From an uncultured Dokdonia sp. (GTDB lineage: Bacteria > Bacteroidota > Bacteroidia > Flavobacteriales > Flavobacteriaceae): a stretch of 64,000 nt of DNA. Shown here piece after piece: positions 26,006-34,771 of the stretch. The stretch spans positions 62,001-126,000 of the forward strand of contig NZ_CANMDS010000007.1 of NCBI RefSeq assembly GCF_947496725.1, in the 5' to 3' direction. A model generated the notes under the pieces. The model worked only from the letters and a program-made list of their open reading frames with translations. It ran no database searches and was not told the origin of the DNA. Within the stretch, counting starts at the first letter, position 1, and each line of letters starts with the position of its first letter. A program made the position numbers and the translations under genes.

Positions 26006-28399
26006 ATGAAAAAATACAGCATTCTTGCCATTTGTTTATTAGTCGCAACCAGCACCTTTGCACAGTTTTTAGATTCAAAAAAAGATCTAGTAACCTCAAA
26101 AGGATTTTTCACACTGCATTATGATGAGAGTGATGATAAGATATATGTAGAAGTAGATAAGCTAGATGAAGAATTTTTATACGTACACTCACTGCGTACA
26201 GGCTTAGGAAGCAACGACATAGGTCTAGATAGAGGGCAACTAGGTGGTAATGCAGTAGTAAAATTTCAGAAAGTAGGTAATAAAATAATGCTGGTACAGC
26301 CTAATATGCGCTATAGAGCAAATACTACAAATGAGCTAGAACGCAAATCTATAGAAGAAGCCTTTGCAAAGTCTGTACTCTTTGGGTTTCCTATAAAAGA
26401 GCAAAAAGGAGGGAAGTACCTCATAGACTTCACACCGTTTTTACTAGAAGACACACACGGTGTAGCTGCGAGATTAAAACGTGGTAAGGAAGGTACTTAT
26501 AAATTAGACAAAACAAGAAGCGCTATGTATATGGAGCGCACAAAGGCTTTTCCAGAAAACACAGAGTTTGAGGCGTTACTCACTTTTAAAGGAAGCCCAA
26601 CGGGAAGAAACATACGCTCTGTTGCACCAGATGCAAAGGCACTTACTGTGGTACAGCACTACTCATTTGTAAAGTTGCCAGATAATAAGTACGTGCCTCG
26701 TCCTTTTGATCCTCGTGCTGGAGTAAACGCAACTACATACCTAGATTATGCAACACCGGTACAAGAGCCTATAATAAAGCGCTATGCAAACCGTCATAGA
26801 CTGGAGAAGAAAAATCCTAATGCAGCTATGAGTGAAGCAGTAGAGCCTATTATCTACTACCTAGATCCTGGTACACCAGAGCCAGTAAGATCTGCATTAC
26901 TTGAGGGAGCAAGCTGGTGGAATCAAGCATATGAGTCGGCGGGATTTAAGGATGCATTTCAGGTAAAAATGTTGCCTAAGGATGCAGACCCTATGGATGT
27001 GCGTTACAATGTAATACAGTGGGTACACCGTAGTACTAGAGGGTGGAGTTATGGAGCAAGCGTGCGTGACCCACGCACTGGGGAGATCATAAAAGGTCAC
27101 GTAAGCCTAGGGAGTTTAAGAATACGTCAAGATTTTTTAATCGCTCAAGCTTTGATGAATAAGCCTTTTGCAGAGCGTGATGATAATTATGAGCCTATGC
27201 TAGAGATGGCGCTCGCAAGAATAAGACAATTAAGCGCTCACGAGGTAGGTCACACTATAGGGTTTGCACACAACTTTGCAGCAAGTTCAAACGGTAGAGC
27301 CAGCGTTATGGACTACCCGCATCCTACACTTACGTGGGATGGAAGTGAAGTAGATTTTTCTAATGCCTATGCAACAGGTATAGGAGAGTGGGATAAAGTT
27401 ACTGTACAGTATAACTACGGAGTGGCTCCTAAGGGAGTTTCAGAAAAAGACTTTCTCAATACTATCTTAACTAAAGCAGAGCAAAGCGGCTTACGTTATA
27501 TAACAGATAGTGATGCAAGACCGCAGGGAGGAGCTCACGCTAAGGCGCATCTATGGGATAATGGCGCTAGTGCTTACCAAGAGTTAGATAAGATGCTTGC
27601 TTTAAGAAAAGGAGCTATCACAAACTTCTCTGTAGATAACATACGTAGCAATGAGCCCTACTCTGTGCTTGAAGATGTATTTGTACCACTATATTTTTAC
27701 CACAGATATCAAACTGAGGCAGCGGTAAAAATGGTGGGAGGTCTTGAGTATAACTATGCTGTAAAAGGAGATAATAATCTTGACGTTACAAAAATTCTTG
27801 ACGCTGGTGAGCAAAAAGCAGCGCTTAGTAGTGTTTTAATAACCTTAACTGCAACAGAGCTGGCTATACCTAAAGACAAGTTGGCCTTATTCCCTCCTCG
27901 AGCACAAGGGTATGGGAGATCACGTGAAAGTTTTAAAAGTAATGATGGCGTAGGCTTTGATGCTTTAGGCGCTGCAGCAACAGCAAGTGATATGACGTTG
28001 TCACTGCTTCTTCATCCAGAAAGAGCAAACAGACTTGTGCAACAGAAGGCGATAGACCCGTCTCAAATGGGACTTGATGGAATGCTCTCTACGCTTGTAA
28101 ATAGCACCATATTCAGCAACGAGCAAGATTCTTATAAAGCAGGAGTACAACAAACTATAAATTACAATGTACTTAAACATCTTATGAATCTTTCGGCGCA
28201 TAGTAAGTCTATACCACAGACTAAAGCTTTTACGAGAGCACAGCTTAAACAGGTGAGAGCAAAACTCGCTAGTCAAACTACAGATGCAAATGCGGCATTT
28301 ATGGTAGATGAAATTGAGACATTCTTAAAAGCACCAGAAAAGTTTAAGGTGTTACCATCACCAAAAATTCCAGATGGATCACCTATAGGATGTATGTAA
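26006..28399 (+). CDS. zinc-dependent metalloprotease, DUF5117 family
   Basis: Exported zinc peptidase of 797 residues. Signal peptide ILAICLLVATSTFAQ, then a DUF5118-like N-terminal segment, a DUF5117 beta-rich domain (residues about 80-270), then the catalytic domain with the metzincin-type motif HEVGHTIGFAH at 412-422 followed by a Met-turn candidate in ASVMDYPHP about 14 residues on. The extended HExxHxxGxxH motif with three His ligands supports peptidase activity; substrates are unknown. Single gene. A genomic palindrome begins 1 nt after its stop codon. Confidence 0.9.
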   Translation: MKKYSILAICLLVATSTFAQFLDSKKDLVTSKGFFTLHYDESDDKIYVEVDKLDEEFLYVHSLRTGLGSNDIGLDRGQLGGNAVVKFQKVGNKIMLVQPNMRYRANTTNELERKSIEEAFAKSVLFGFPIKEQKGGKYLIDFTPFLLEDTHGVAARLKRGKEGTYKLDKTRSAMYMERTKAFPENTEFEALLTFKGSPTGRNIRSVAPDAKALTVVQHYSFVKLPDNKYVPRPFDPRAGVNATTYLDYATPVQEPIIKRYANRHRLEKKNPNAAMSEAVEPIIYYLDPGTPEPVRSALLEGASWWNQAYESAGFKDAFQVKMLPKDADPMDVRYNVIQWVHRSTRGWSYGASVRDPRTGEIIKGHVSLGSLRIRQDFLIAQALMNKPFAERDDNYEPMLEMALARIRQLSAHEVGHTIGFAHNFAASSNGRASVMDYPHPTLTWDGSEVDFSNAYATGIGEWDKVTVQYNYGVAPKGVSEKDFLNTILTKAEQSGLRYITDSDARPQGGAHAKAHLWDNGASAYQELDKMLALRKGAITNFSVDNIRSNEPYSVLEDVFVPLYFYHRYQTEAAVKMVGGLEYNYAVKGDNNLDVTKILDAGEQKAALSSVLITLTATELAIPKDKLALFPPRAQGYGRSRESFKSNDGVGFDALGAAATASDMTLSLLLHPERANRLVQQKAIDPSQMGLDGMLSTLVNSTIFSNEQDSYKAGVQQTINYNVLKHLMNLSAHSKSIPQTKAFTRAQLKQVRAKLASQTTDANAAFMVDEIETFLKAPEKFKVLPSPKIPDGSPIGCM

Positions 28400-28400
28400 G

Positions 28401-28420
28401 TACGCTTTCGCGAAAGCGTA
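28401..28420. repeat. iterated palindrome copy
   Basis: Perfect 20-bp copy starting 1 nt after the metalloprotease stop codon. Confidence 0.95.
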
Positions 28421-28470
28421 AACTTAAAACTCACCACCACATATTATAATTATATCATACACTAGAATTA

Positions 28471-29490
28471 ATGAAAATAGATTTACGCTCAGATACACTC
28501 ACAAAGCCTACTCCGGCTATGCTCGATTTTATGATGAAAGCACAAGTGGGTGATGATGTTTACAAGGAGGACCCTACAGTAAACGAGTTAGAAAGTCGCC
28601 TGGCTAGAATGTTTAAGATGGATAGCGCTCTATACTTTCCTACGGGGAGTATGGCAAATCAAGCAGCCATTAAGTTACACACACAGCCAGGAGAGCAACT
28701 TATAGCAGACCAATATGCGCACGTTTATAATTATGAAGGAGGAGGAGTATCCTTTAATAGTGGCGTGTCGTGCAAGCTTATTAATGGCACTAGGGGTATG
28801 ATAACTGCATCCCAAGTAGAGGCAGCTATAAATCCGCCAGATTTTTATCATAGTCCGCTCACAACATTAGTGTGTCTAGAAAACACAACAAATAAAGGTG
28901 GAGGAGCTTGTTATGATCTAGAAGAGATAAAGAAAATTAAAGCAGTATGCAATAAACACGGTTTAGGTTTACACCTAGATGGTGCAAGATTATGGAATGC
29001 TCTTGTGGCAAAAGGAGAGGAGCCATCTAGTTATGGAGAACTATTTGATACAATATCTGTGTGTCTTTCAAAAGGTCTTGGAGCGCCTATGGGATCTGTA
29101 TTAATAGGCAAGCAGCAATTTATGGATAAGGCAATGCGCGTGCGTAAAGTTTTAGGCGGCGGTATGCGTCAAGTAGGTTATATGGCGGCTGCAGGGCTGT
29201 ATGCGTTAGATAATCACGTAGATAGAATGGTAGAAGATCACCAGCGAGCGCAAGAGATAGCAACTTTATTAAAAAGTCAAACTTACGTTAAATCTGTTGA
29301 GCCTACAGAAACTAATATTGTCATATTTAACCTTAAAGAAACAATTAATGAGACTTCATTTGTAAAGTATCTTTTTGATAATGAGATAGCTATAAGTGAT
29401 ATGGGCCAGGGTAAATTAAGAATAGTTACTCATTATGATTATAATAAAATTGCACACGCCCGTGTTCTAGACGTTTTAGGCAGATTTTGA
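28471..29490 (+). CDS. low-specificity L-threonine aldolase
   Basis: PLP enzyme of 339 residues that cleaves threonine or allo-threonine to glycine and acetaldehyde. Start motif IDLRSDTLTKPTPAML is the family signature; also GDDVYKEDPTVNELE, the HLDGARLWNA segment with the PLP-binding Asp, and the Schiff-base Lys in SVCLSKGLGAPMGSV. Cytoplasmic. Single gene; no clear terminator after it before the ompA-type promoter. Confidence 0.93.
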   Translation: MKIDLRSDTLTKPTPAMLDFMMKAQVGDDVYKEDPTVNELESRLARMFKMDSALYFPTGSMANQAAIKLHTQPGEQLIADQYAHVYNYEGGGVSFNSGVSCKLINGTRGMITASQVEAAINPPDFYHSPLTTLVCLENTTNKGGGACYDLEEIKKIKAVCNKHGLGLHLDGARLWNALVAKGEEPSSYGELFDTISVCLSKGLGAPMGSVLIGKQQFMDKAMRVRKVLGGGMRQVGYMAAAGLYALDNHVDRMVEDHQRAQEIATLLKSQTYVKSVEPTETNIVIFNLKETINETSFVKYLFDNEIAISDMGQGKLRIVTHYDYNKIAHARVLDVLGRF

Positions 29491-29637
29491 GCGATTTATC
29501 ATAATTAGAAAAATCACTAAAAATGCGTTAAGACGTGGAGATTGAGTTTTTTTGTGTTGTTGGTCGTTTTAAACGTGTATTTAATCCTTTTTAAACTTTC
29601 TTAAAAAAAAGTTAACGTCTTTATAAGGGAAAGCGGT

Positions 29638-29645
29638 TATTTTTG
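29638..29645 (+). promoter_or_regulatory. -7 element (TATTTTTG) of the OmpA-family gene
   Basis: Exact TAnnTTTG, 50 nt before the ATG at 29696. Confidence 0.5.
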
Positions 29646-29695
29646 TACTTTTAAAATTGAATTCCAACACTTTAATCTTTTAACTATCAATTATT

Positions 29696-30802
29696 ATGAA
29701 GAAAATTTTATTTTTATGTGCATTAGTAGGATTTGCATTTGCAAATGTTCAAGCACAAGATTTACCTACAAATCCAGAACCAGGTAAGTGTTACGTACGT
29801 TGTACAACTCCAGACATCTATGAGACTCAGAGTGTACAGATCCAAAAAACACCTGCTTACAAAGTACTTAAAGTAGTACCAGCTCAATACGATACAGTAA
29901 CTGAGCGTGTAATGGTAAAAGAAGCTTCTAAGCGTCTTAGAATTATACCAGCTACTTACAAGACTGAAACAGTAACTTATGTAAAGAGTACTTCAGGTTC
30001 TTCTTTAAGAGTAGTTCCTGCTTCTTTTTCTAACGATTCTGAAACTATCGAAGTTAAGTCTGCTTACGCGCAGTGGGAATTAGGTGCTCCAGCTCCTGAT
30101 TGTGCTTCTTCTAACCCAGACGATTGTCGTTACTGGTGTTACAAAGGATACCCAGCTGAGTATACTACAGTATCTAAGCGTGTACTTGCTGCAGATGCAA
30201 CTGTACAGTCTACTCCAGGAGGTTCTGCAAACGGAACTTACACTAAGAGAGTTGTTGATCAGCCTGCAAGCGTAGTAGAAGAAGAAATTCCTGCTGAATT
30301 TGCAACTATCACAAAAACTGTTCTTGTAAAAGATGCTACTACTACTGAAGATGTAGTACCTGCAACTTTCAACACTGTTTCTAAAGAAGTTCTTAAGCAA
30401 AAAGGTGGTCTTACTACTTGGAGAGAAGTTGAGTGTGCTCTTGTTGAGTACCAAGCACTTCCTATCAACTGGAATACTAACTCTGCAACTTTAACTCCTG
30501 CTGCAAAAAACATTATCGATACTAGATTAATGCCATTACTTGCTGAAAACCCAGGTGTAAAATTAGAGATCGCTTCTCACACAGATTCTAGAGGAGCTGC
30601 TTCTTCTAACCAAGATCTTTCTGAGCGTCGTGCACAGTCTGTAGCAAACTACCTTATCTCTAAGGGAGTAAACAACAGTCTTCTTGTAGCAAACGGATTT
30701 GGTGAGCGTAAGCTTAAAAACCGTTGTGCAGATGGTGTTTCTTGTACTGAGCGTCAGCACGCTGCAAACCGTCGTACTGAGTTCCGTCTTATCAACAACT
30801 AA
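29696..30802 (+). CDS. OmpA-family outer-membrane protein with 23-residue repeats
   Basis: Envelope protein of 368 residues. Signal peptide LFLCALVGFAFANVQA, a repetitive middle of about 200 residues, and a C-terminal OmpA peptidoglycan-binding domain (about 255-365) with INWNTNSATLTPAAKNII, ASHTDSRG and the diaminopimelate-contact pattern LSERRAQSVANYL and NRRTEFRL. The middle carries a motif [VIY]PAx[YF]xT at residues 62, 85, 108, 153, 199 and 222, spaced 23, 23, 45, 46 and 23: a 23-residue period with two weakened units. Codon use is strongly biased and the gene has its own promoter and terminator, suggesting very high expression. It anchors the outer membrane to peptidoglycan; the repeat's role is unknown. 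Confidence 0.9.
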   Translation: MKKILFLCALVGFAFANVQAQDLPTNPEPGKCYVRCTTPDIYETQSVQIQKTPAYKVLKVVPAQYDTVTERVMVKEASKRLRIIPATYKTETVTYVKSTSGSSLRVVPASFSNDSETIEVKSAYAQWELGAPAPDCASSNPDDCRYWCYKGYPAEYTTVSKRVLAADATVQSTPGGSANGTYTKRVVDQPASVVEEEIPAEFATITKTVLVKDATTTEDVVPATFNTVSKEVLKQKGGLTTWREVECALVEYQALPINWNTNSATLTPAAKNIIDTRLMPLLAENPGVKLEIASHTDSRGAASSNQDLSERRAQSVANYLISKGVNNSLLVANGFGERKLKNRCADGVSCTERQHAANRRTEFRLINN

Positions 30803-30837
30803 GACTTACATTAGCACTAGCTAATCAGTTATATATT

Positions 30838-30864
30838 AAAGCGCCTTCATAATGAAGGCGCTTT
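30838..30864 (+). terminator. terminator of the OmpA-family gene
   Basis: Thirteen-base arms AAAGCGCCTTCAT / ATGAAGGCGCTTT around a single A, followed by a T run. Confidence 0.9.
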
Positions 30865-30897
30865 TTTTTGCTTTATACTCAAATAAGTGATTATAAC

Positions 30898-30932
30898 AAA
30901 AAAGGCAACCACGGTATGTGGTTGCCTTTTTT
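30898..30932. terminator. second terminator, bidirectional
   Basis: Perfect 15-bp stem AAAAAAGGCAACCAC / GTGGTTGCCTTTTTT with a 5-nt loop; serves the converging ybaB gene and backs up the OmpA terminator. Confidence 0.92.
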
Positions 30933-30952
30933 AATGCATAATATATATTGTA

Positions 30953-31276
30953 TTATTTAAACATATCCATTCCTGGTATATTAGGCATACCTTCCTTAGC
31001 AACGGCAGCCATTTCTGTGTCGTGTATACCTTGTGCCTTTTCTAGTGCCTTATTAAGGGTTAATACAAGATAGTCCTCTAGTTGTTCTTTATCTTCAAGT
31101 AACGCTTCATCAAGGCTAATCTCTTTTATACGTCCACTTGCTGTAACAGTAGTTTTAAGCAATTGGTCTGACGATACTTCGTCTATTAAAACTGTTTTAA
31201 GTCTTTCTTTTGTTTCTTCAGCTTTTGCTTTGGCTTCTTGTAGTTTTCCCATTAAGCCCATCATATCTCCAAACAT
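30953..31276 (-). CDS. nucleoid-associated protein, YbaB/EbfC family
   Basis: Small DNA-binding protein of 107 residues that dimerises into tweezers and binds the nucleoid. N-terminal Met-rich segment [26 protein letters not shown] is a helical arm; the central strands [21 protein letters not shown] and the helix [23 protein letters not shown] match the family. Usually next to dnaX and recR in other phyla, here it stands alone. A -7 element TAACTTTG lies 28 nt upstream. A possible partner for the abundant palindrome, though EbfC sites differ in known cases. Confidence 0.92.
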   Translation of the reverse strand: MFGDMMGLMGKLQEAKAKAEETKERLKTVLIDEVSSDQLLKTTVTASGRIKEISLDEALLEDKEQLEDYLVLTLNKALEKAQGIHDTEMAAVAKEGMPNIPGMDMFK

Positions 31277-31304
31277 AAGTATTGTTTTTAATCATTAGTG
31301 AGTA

Positions 31305-31312
31305 CAAAGTTA
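31305..31312 (-). promoter_or_regulatory. -7 element (TAACTTTG) of the ybaB-type gene
   Basis: CAAAGTTA on the plus strand; exact TAnnTTTG on the minus strand, 28 nt before the ATG. Confidence 0.5.
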
Positions 31313-31349
31313 TTAAAAGCTTTGATGACCTATTTCATACAAGCCAGAA

Positions 31350-31376
31350 TTGTTAGACAGATGGGTTGTACTTTTG
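31350..31376 (+). promoter_or_regulatory. promoter of the oligopeptidase B-like gene
   Basis: TTG at 31350-31352 and TACTTTTG at 31369-31376 with 16 nt between; the -7 element is an exact consensus match, 23 nt before the TTG start codon. Confidence 0.6.
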
Positions 31377-31399
31377 CATTTCTATAAAATATAAAGCTC

Positions 31400-33460
31400 T
31401 TGATAAAAAATAATATACCACCTGTAGCCAAAAAAATCGCTGTTCAACTAGAAAAGCATAATGATACCCGAGTAGATGATTATTTCTGGATGAATGAAAG
31501 AGATAGTCCAGAGGTGTTATCACATCTTAAAGAAGAAAATAGGTATTATGATGAGATGACGTCCCATACCAAAGCTTTTCAAACTGAACTTTTTGAGGAG
31601 ATGAAAGGTAGAATAAAAGAAGATGATACCTCTGTACCTTATAAGCATAATGGATACTGGTATTATAGGCGTTTTGAAACAGGTAAGGATTACCCATTAT
31701 ATTGTAGAAAAGAGGGAAATTTAGATGCCCCAGAAATCATCGTTTTTGATAATAATGAGATGGCTTCTGGTCATTCATATTTTAGTCAAGCTAGTTACTC
31801 TGTCTCAGAAGATAATACCATTGCAGCTTACGGTGTTGATACTGTAAGTAGACGCCAGTATACCATACGTTTTAAGAACCTCCTTACTGGAGAGATATTT
31901 AGTACAGAAATTAAAAATACAACCGGTGGTGCTGTATGGGCAAATGATAATAAAACTGTCTATTACTCTAGAAAAGACGAAGAGACACTGCGCTCTAATC
32001 AGATATTTAAACACACATTAGGTACAGATCCTAGTGAAGATGTGCTTGTTTATCAAGAAGACGACGAGACTTTTTATACATATGTCTTTAAGTCAAAGTC
32101 AAAAAAATATATTCTCATAGGTTCTGACAGTACGATGACGAGTGAGTTTAGATTTGCATCTGCAGCCCGAGGAACAACAGATTTTAAAGTTTTTCAAGAG
32201 CGTACACGAGGTCTTGAGTATGCAGTATCGCATTATGATAACGCGTTTTATATACAGACTAATAAAGATAAGGCTACTAACTTTAAGGTAATGAGAACCC
32301 CAGAAAACCAAACAGCGATGCAGCACTGGGAAGACCTTATACCTCATAGAGAAGACACGCTTATAGAAGATGTAGAGATTTTTAAGGAGTACTTAGTGAT
32401 AAGTGAGCGCAGCAACGGGTTAAATAAGATAAGAATCAAAAGCTGGGATGATAGCGTAGACTATTACCTTCCTTTTGATAATGAAACTTATGATGCATAC
32501 CCTACGACAAATATAGATTTTGATACTCCGGTACTCAGATATGCCTACAATGCTCTAAATACGCCTGCATCTGTTATAGACTTTGATATGAAAACTCAAG
32601 AAAAAACGGTTCTTAAAGAACAAGAAATTCTGGGTGGTAATTTCTCAAAAGATAACTATAAGATGGAGCGCATCTGGGCACCTGCTCAAGACAGTGCAAA
32701 AATTCCAATCTCTATCGTTTATCATAAAGATACAGTACTAGATGGAAACGCTCCGCTATTACAATATGCATACGGAAGCTATGGAAGTACCATAGATCCA
32801 TCCTTTAGCAGTATACGTCTTTCTCTGCTTGACAGAGGTTTTATCTATGCCATTGCCCATATACGAGGTGGTGAGTATCTAGGTCGTAAATGGTATGAAG
32901 ATGGAAAACTCTTAAAGAAGAAAAACACTTTTACAGATTTTATAGATGTTTCAAAACATCTAATAGCACAAAATTATACGTCTTCAAAACACTTGTATGC
33001 CTACGGAGGGTCTGCCGGAGGGTTGCTTATGGGTGCGGTAATAAATATGGCACCAGAGCTTTACAACGGGGTCATTGCTGCTGTTCCTTTTGTAGACGTA
33101 GTTACAACAATGCTTGATGATACCATACCACTCACCACCGGAGAGTATGATGAGTGGGGTAACCCTAATGATAAGGAGTTTTATGAATATATGAAGAGTT
33201 ACAGTCCATATGATAACGCTTTCGCGAAAGCGTACCCAAACTTATTAGTAACAACAGGATATCACGATAGCCAGGTGCAATATTGGGAGCCAGCCAAATG
33301 GATTGCAAAGCTAAGGGAGAATAACACTTCTAATAACCAAATCATCTTTCAGTGTAATATGGATGCAGGTCACGGCGGAGCATCAGGACGTTTTGAGGCT
33401 CTAAAAGAGGTGGCGCAAGATTATGCGTTTTTGCTTGATTTAGAAGGGGTTACTAAGTAG
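31400..33460 (+). CDS. S9A prolyl oligopeptidase-family protease, oligopeptidase B type
   Basis: Serine peptidase of 686 residues that cuts short peptides, after basic residues in oligopeptidase B. N-terminal PPVAKK...RVDDYFWMNER, then a seven-bladed propeller to about residue 430, then the alpha/beta-hydrolase domain with nucleophile elbow YGGSAGGLLMG (catalytic Ser), the catalytic Asp near TTGYHDSQVQYWEP and His in NMDAGHGGASGR. No signal peptide, so cytoplasmic. The start codon is TTG: the conserved PPVAKK segment begins six residues in, and no ATG or GTG lies between it and the promoter. An exact genomic palindrome inside the gene encodes AFAKA at about residue 607. Confidence 0.92.
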   Translation: MIKNNIPPVAKKIAVQLEKHNDTRVDDYFWMNERDSPEVLSHLKEENRYYDEMTSHTKAFQTELFEEMKGRIKEDDTSVPYKHNGYWYYRRFETGKDYPLYCRKEGNLDAPEIIVFDNNEMASGHSYFSQASYSVSEDNTIAAYGVDTVSRRQYTIRFKNLLTGEIFSTEIKNTTGGAVWANDNKTVYYSRKDEETLRSNQIFKHTLGTDPSEDVLVYQEDDETFYTYVFKSKSKKYILIGSDSTMTSEFRFASAARGTTDFKVFQERTRGLEYAVSHYDNAFYIQTNKDKATNFKVMRTPENQTAMQHWEDLIPHREDTLIEDVEIFKEYLVISERSNGLNKIRIKSWDDSVDYYLPFDNETYDAYPTTNIDFDTPVLRYAYNALNTPASVIDFDMKTQEKTVLKEQEILGGNFSKDNYKMERIWAPAQDSAKIPISIVYHKDTVLDGNAPLLQYAYGSYGSTIDPSFSSIRLSLLDRGFIYAIAHIRGGEYLGRKWYEDGKLLKKKNTFTDFIDVSKHLIAQNYTSSKHLYAYGGSAGGLLMGAVINMAPELYNGVIAAVPFVDVVTTMLDDTIPLTTGEYDEWGNPNDKEFYEYMKSYSPYDNAFAKAYPNLLVTTGYHDSQVQYWEPAKWIAKLRENNTSNNQIIFQCNMDAGHGGASGRFEALKEVAQDYAFLLDLEGVTK
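33216..33233. repeat. iterated palindrome copy in CDS
   Basis: Perfect ACGC...GCGT inside the oligopeptidase gene, read as NAFAKAYP, in the catalytic domain. Confidence 0.95.
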
Positions 33461-33531
33461 TGGTGAGCGGTGTTGTTTATAACTGTGTGGAATAGAACCC
33501 ATAAGAAAGAACTTATTTTTAAAAATTATGG

Positions 33532-33539
33532 TACTTTTG
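33532..33539 (+). promoter_or_regulatory. -7 element (TACTTTTG) of the PLP lyase gene
   Basis: Exact TAnnTTTG, 56 nt before the ATG at 33596. Confidence 0.55.
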
Positions 33540-33595
33540 CCCTGTTTTGAGCACAAGTTTTAACCAGAAACCGCTCAAGGCGCTAACCTAGATAT

Positions 33596-34636
33596 ATGAA
33601 CAAGGACTTAAATGTTTATGATAACGCGTTACAACTTATAGGTAACACACCACTCATAAAATTAAATAGCATTACGGCAGACTTTGATGGTGAATTTTTA
33701 GCCAAAGTTGAAGCTTTTAACCCAGGCCACTCATCAAAAGATCGTATAGCACTTCACATTATAGAAGAAGCAGAGCGTACGGGAGTACTTAAACCTGGTG
33801 ATACCATTATAGAAACTACATCTGGTAATACAGGTTTTAGTATTGCTATGGTAAGTATTATAAAAGGTTATGAGTGCATACTCGCTGTAAGCTCAAAATC
33901 TTCTCCAGATAAAATTGATGCTCTTAAAGCAATGGGAGCAAAGGTGTATGTATGCCCGGCAAATGTAAGTGCAGACGACTCTAGATCTTATTATAGTGTA
34001 GCAAAAAGACTGCACGAAGAAACTAAGGGTTCTGTATACATTAATCAGTATTTTAATGAGCTCAATATAGATGCTCATTACTTATCTACAGGTCCAGAAG
34101 TGTGGAATCAGACAGAAGGGAAGATTACTCACCTCATTGCTTGTAGTGGTACAGGTGGCACAATATCTGGTACGGCTAGATTCTTAAAAGAGCAAAACCC
34201 AGAGATAAAAGTAATAGGAATAGATGCTTATGGGTCTGTGATTCAAAAGTATCACCAGACACGTGAGTTTGACGCTACAGAGATTTATCCATACAGAATA
34301 GAAGGTTTAGGTAAAAACTTAATACCTACAGCTACAGATTTTGACGCTATAGACGAGTTTGTAAAAGTAAGTGATGAAGAGGCAGCACATAGTGCTAGAG
34401 AGATTGCGACCAGAGAGGGGTTATTTGTAGGTTATACAAGTGGTGCCGCTATACAAGGTTTAAAGCAGCTTGCTGCACAAGGGGAGTTTACAAAAGATAG
34501 TAAAGTAGTTATCATATTTCCAGATCACGGAAGCCGCTATATGAGTAAGGTCTTCTCTGATAAATGGATGAGTGACCAAGGCTTTTTTGATAGTCAAAAT
34601 GAAGAAGCTGTCGCAACTATAGAATACATAAAGTAA
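33596..34636 (+). CDS. PLP-dependent beta-replacement enzyme, probable cysteate synthase
   Basis: Fold type II PLP enzyme of 346 residues. [13 protein letters not shown] Lys48 in GHSSKDRI, the [12 protein letters not shown] loop, [10 protein letters not shown] phosphate cradle and [11 protein letters not shown] resemble the catalytic core of cystathionine beta-synthase and cysteine synthase, without CBS domains. Cystathionine, cysteine or cysteate synthesis are all compatible. I favour cysteate synthase (O-phosphoserine plus sulfite, as in capnine synthesis) because the next gene, 135 nt downstream on the same strand, is an alpha-oxoamine synthase unlike biotin BioF. Each gene has its own -7 element and a terminator lies between, so they are neighbours rather than one transcript. 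Symbol left empty because the substrate is inferred. Confidence 0.8.
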   Translation: MNKDLNVYDNALQLIGNTPLIKLNSITADFDGEFLAKVEAFNPGHSSKDRIALHIIEEAERTGVLKPGDTIIETTSGNTGFSIAMVSIIKGYECILAVSSKSSPDKIDALKAMGAKVYVCPANVSADDSRSYYSVAKRLHEETKGSVYINQYFNELNIDAHYLSTGPEVWNQTEGKITHLIACSGTGGTISGTARFLKEQNPEIKVIGIDAYGSVIQKYHQTREFDATEIYPYRIEGLGKNLIPTATDFDAIDEFVKVSDEEAAHSAREIATREGLFVGYTSGAAIQGLKQLAAQGEFTKDSKVVIIFPDHGSRYMSKVFSDKWMSDQGFFDSQNEEAVATIEYIK

Positions 34637-34657
34637 TCTAAAATATTACGTATATTT

Positions 34658-34682
34658 AAACTCCTACCTCGTGTAGGAGTTT
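34658..34682 (+). terminator. terminator of the PLP lyase gene
   Basis: Ten-bp stem AAACTCCTAC / GTAGGAGTTT, loop CTCGT, followed by a T run. Confidence 0.9.
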
Positions 34683-34741
34683 TTTGTTTTTGGCAATCAT
34701 ACTATTAGATTTTACTGTTAGGTAAAAATGTCAAAATTGTG

Positions 34742-34749
34742 TACTTTTG
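34742..34749 (+). promoter_or_regulatory. -7 element (TACTTTTG) of the oxoamine synthase gene
   Basis: Exact TAnnTTTG, 22 nt before ATG 34772. It overlaps the earlier in-frame ATG at 34739, which rules that start out. Confidence 0.65.
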
Positions 34750-34771
34750 CACCTGTTTTCAAAACAAGCAT

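Noticed and set aside
30080-30454. 124-codon minus-strand frame inside the OmpA-family gene
   Set aside because: It is rich in Ser, Cys, Phe and Tyr as expected for the complement of a biased gene, with no promoter or family feature. The plus-strand gene explains the openness.
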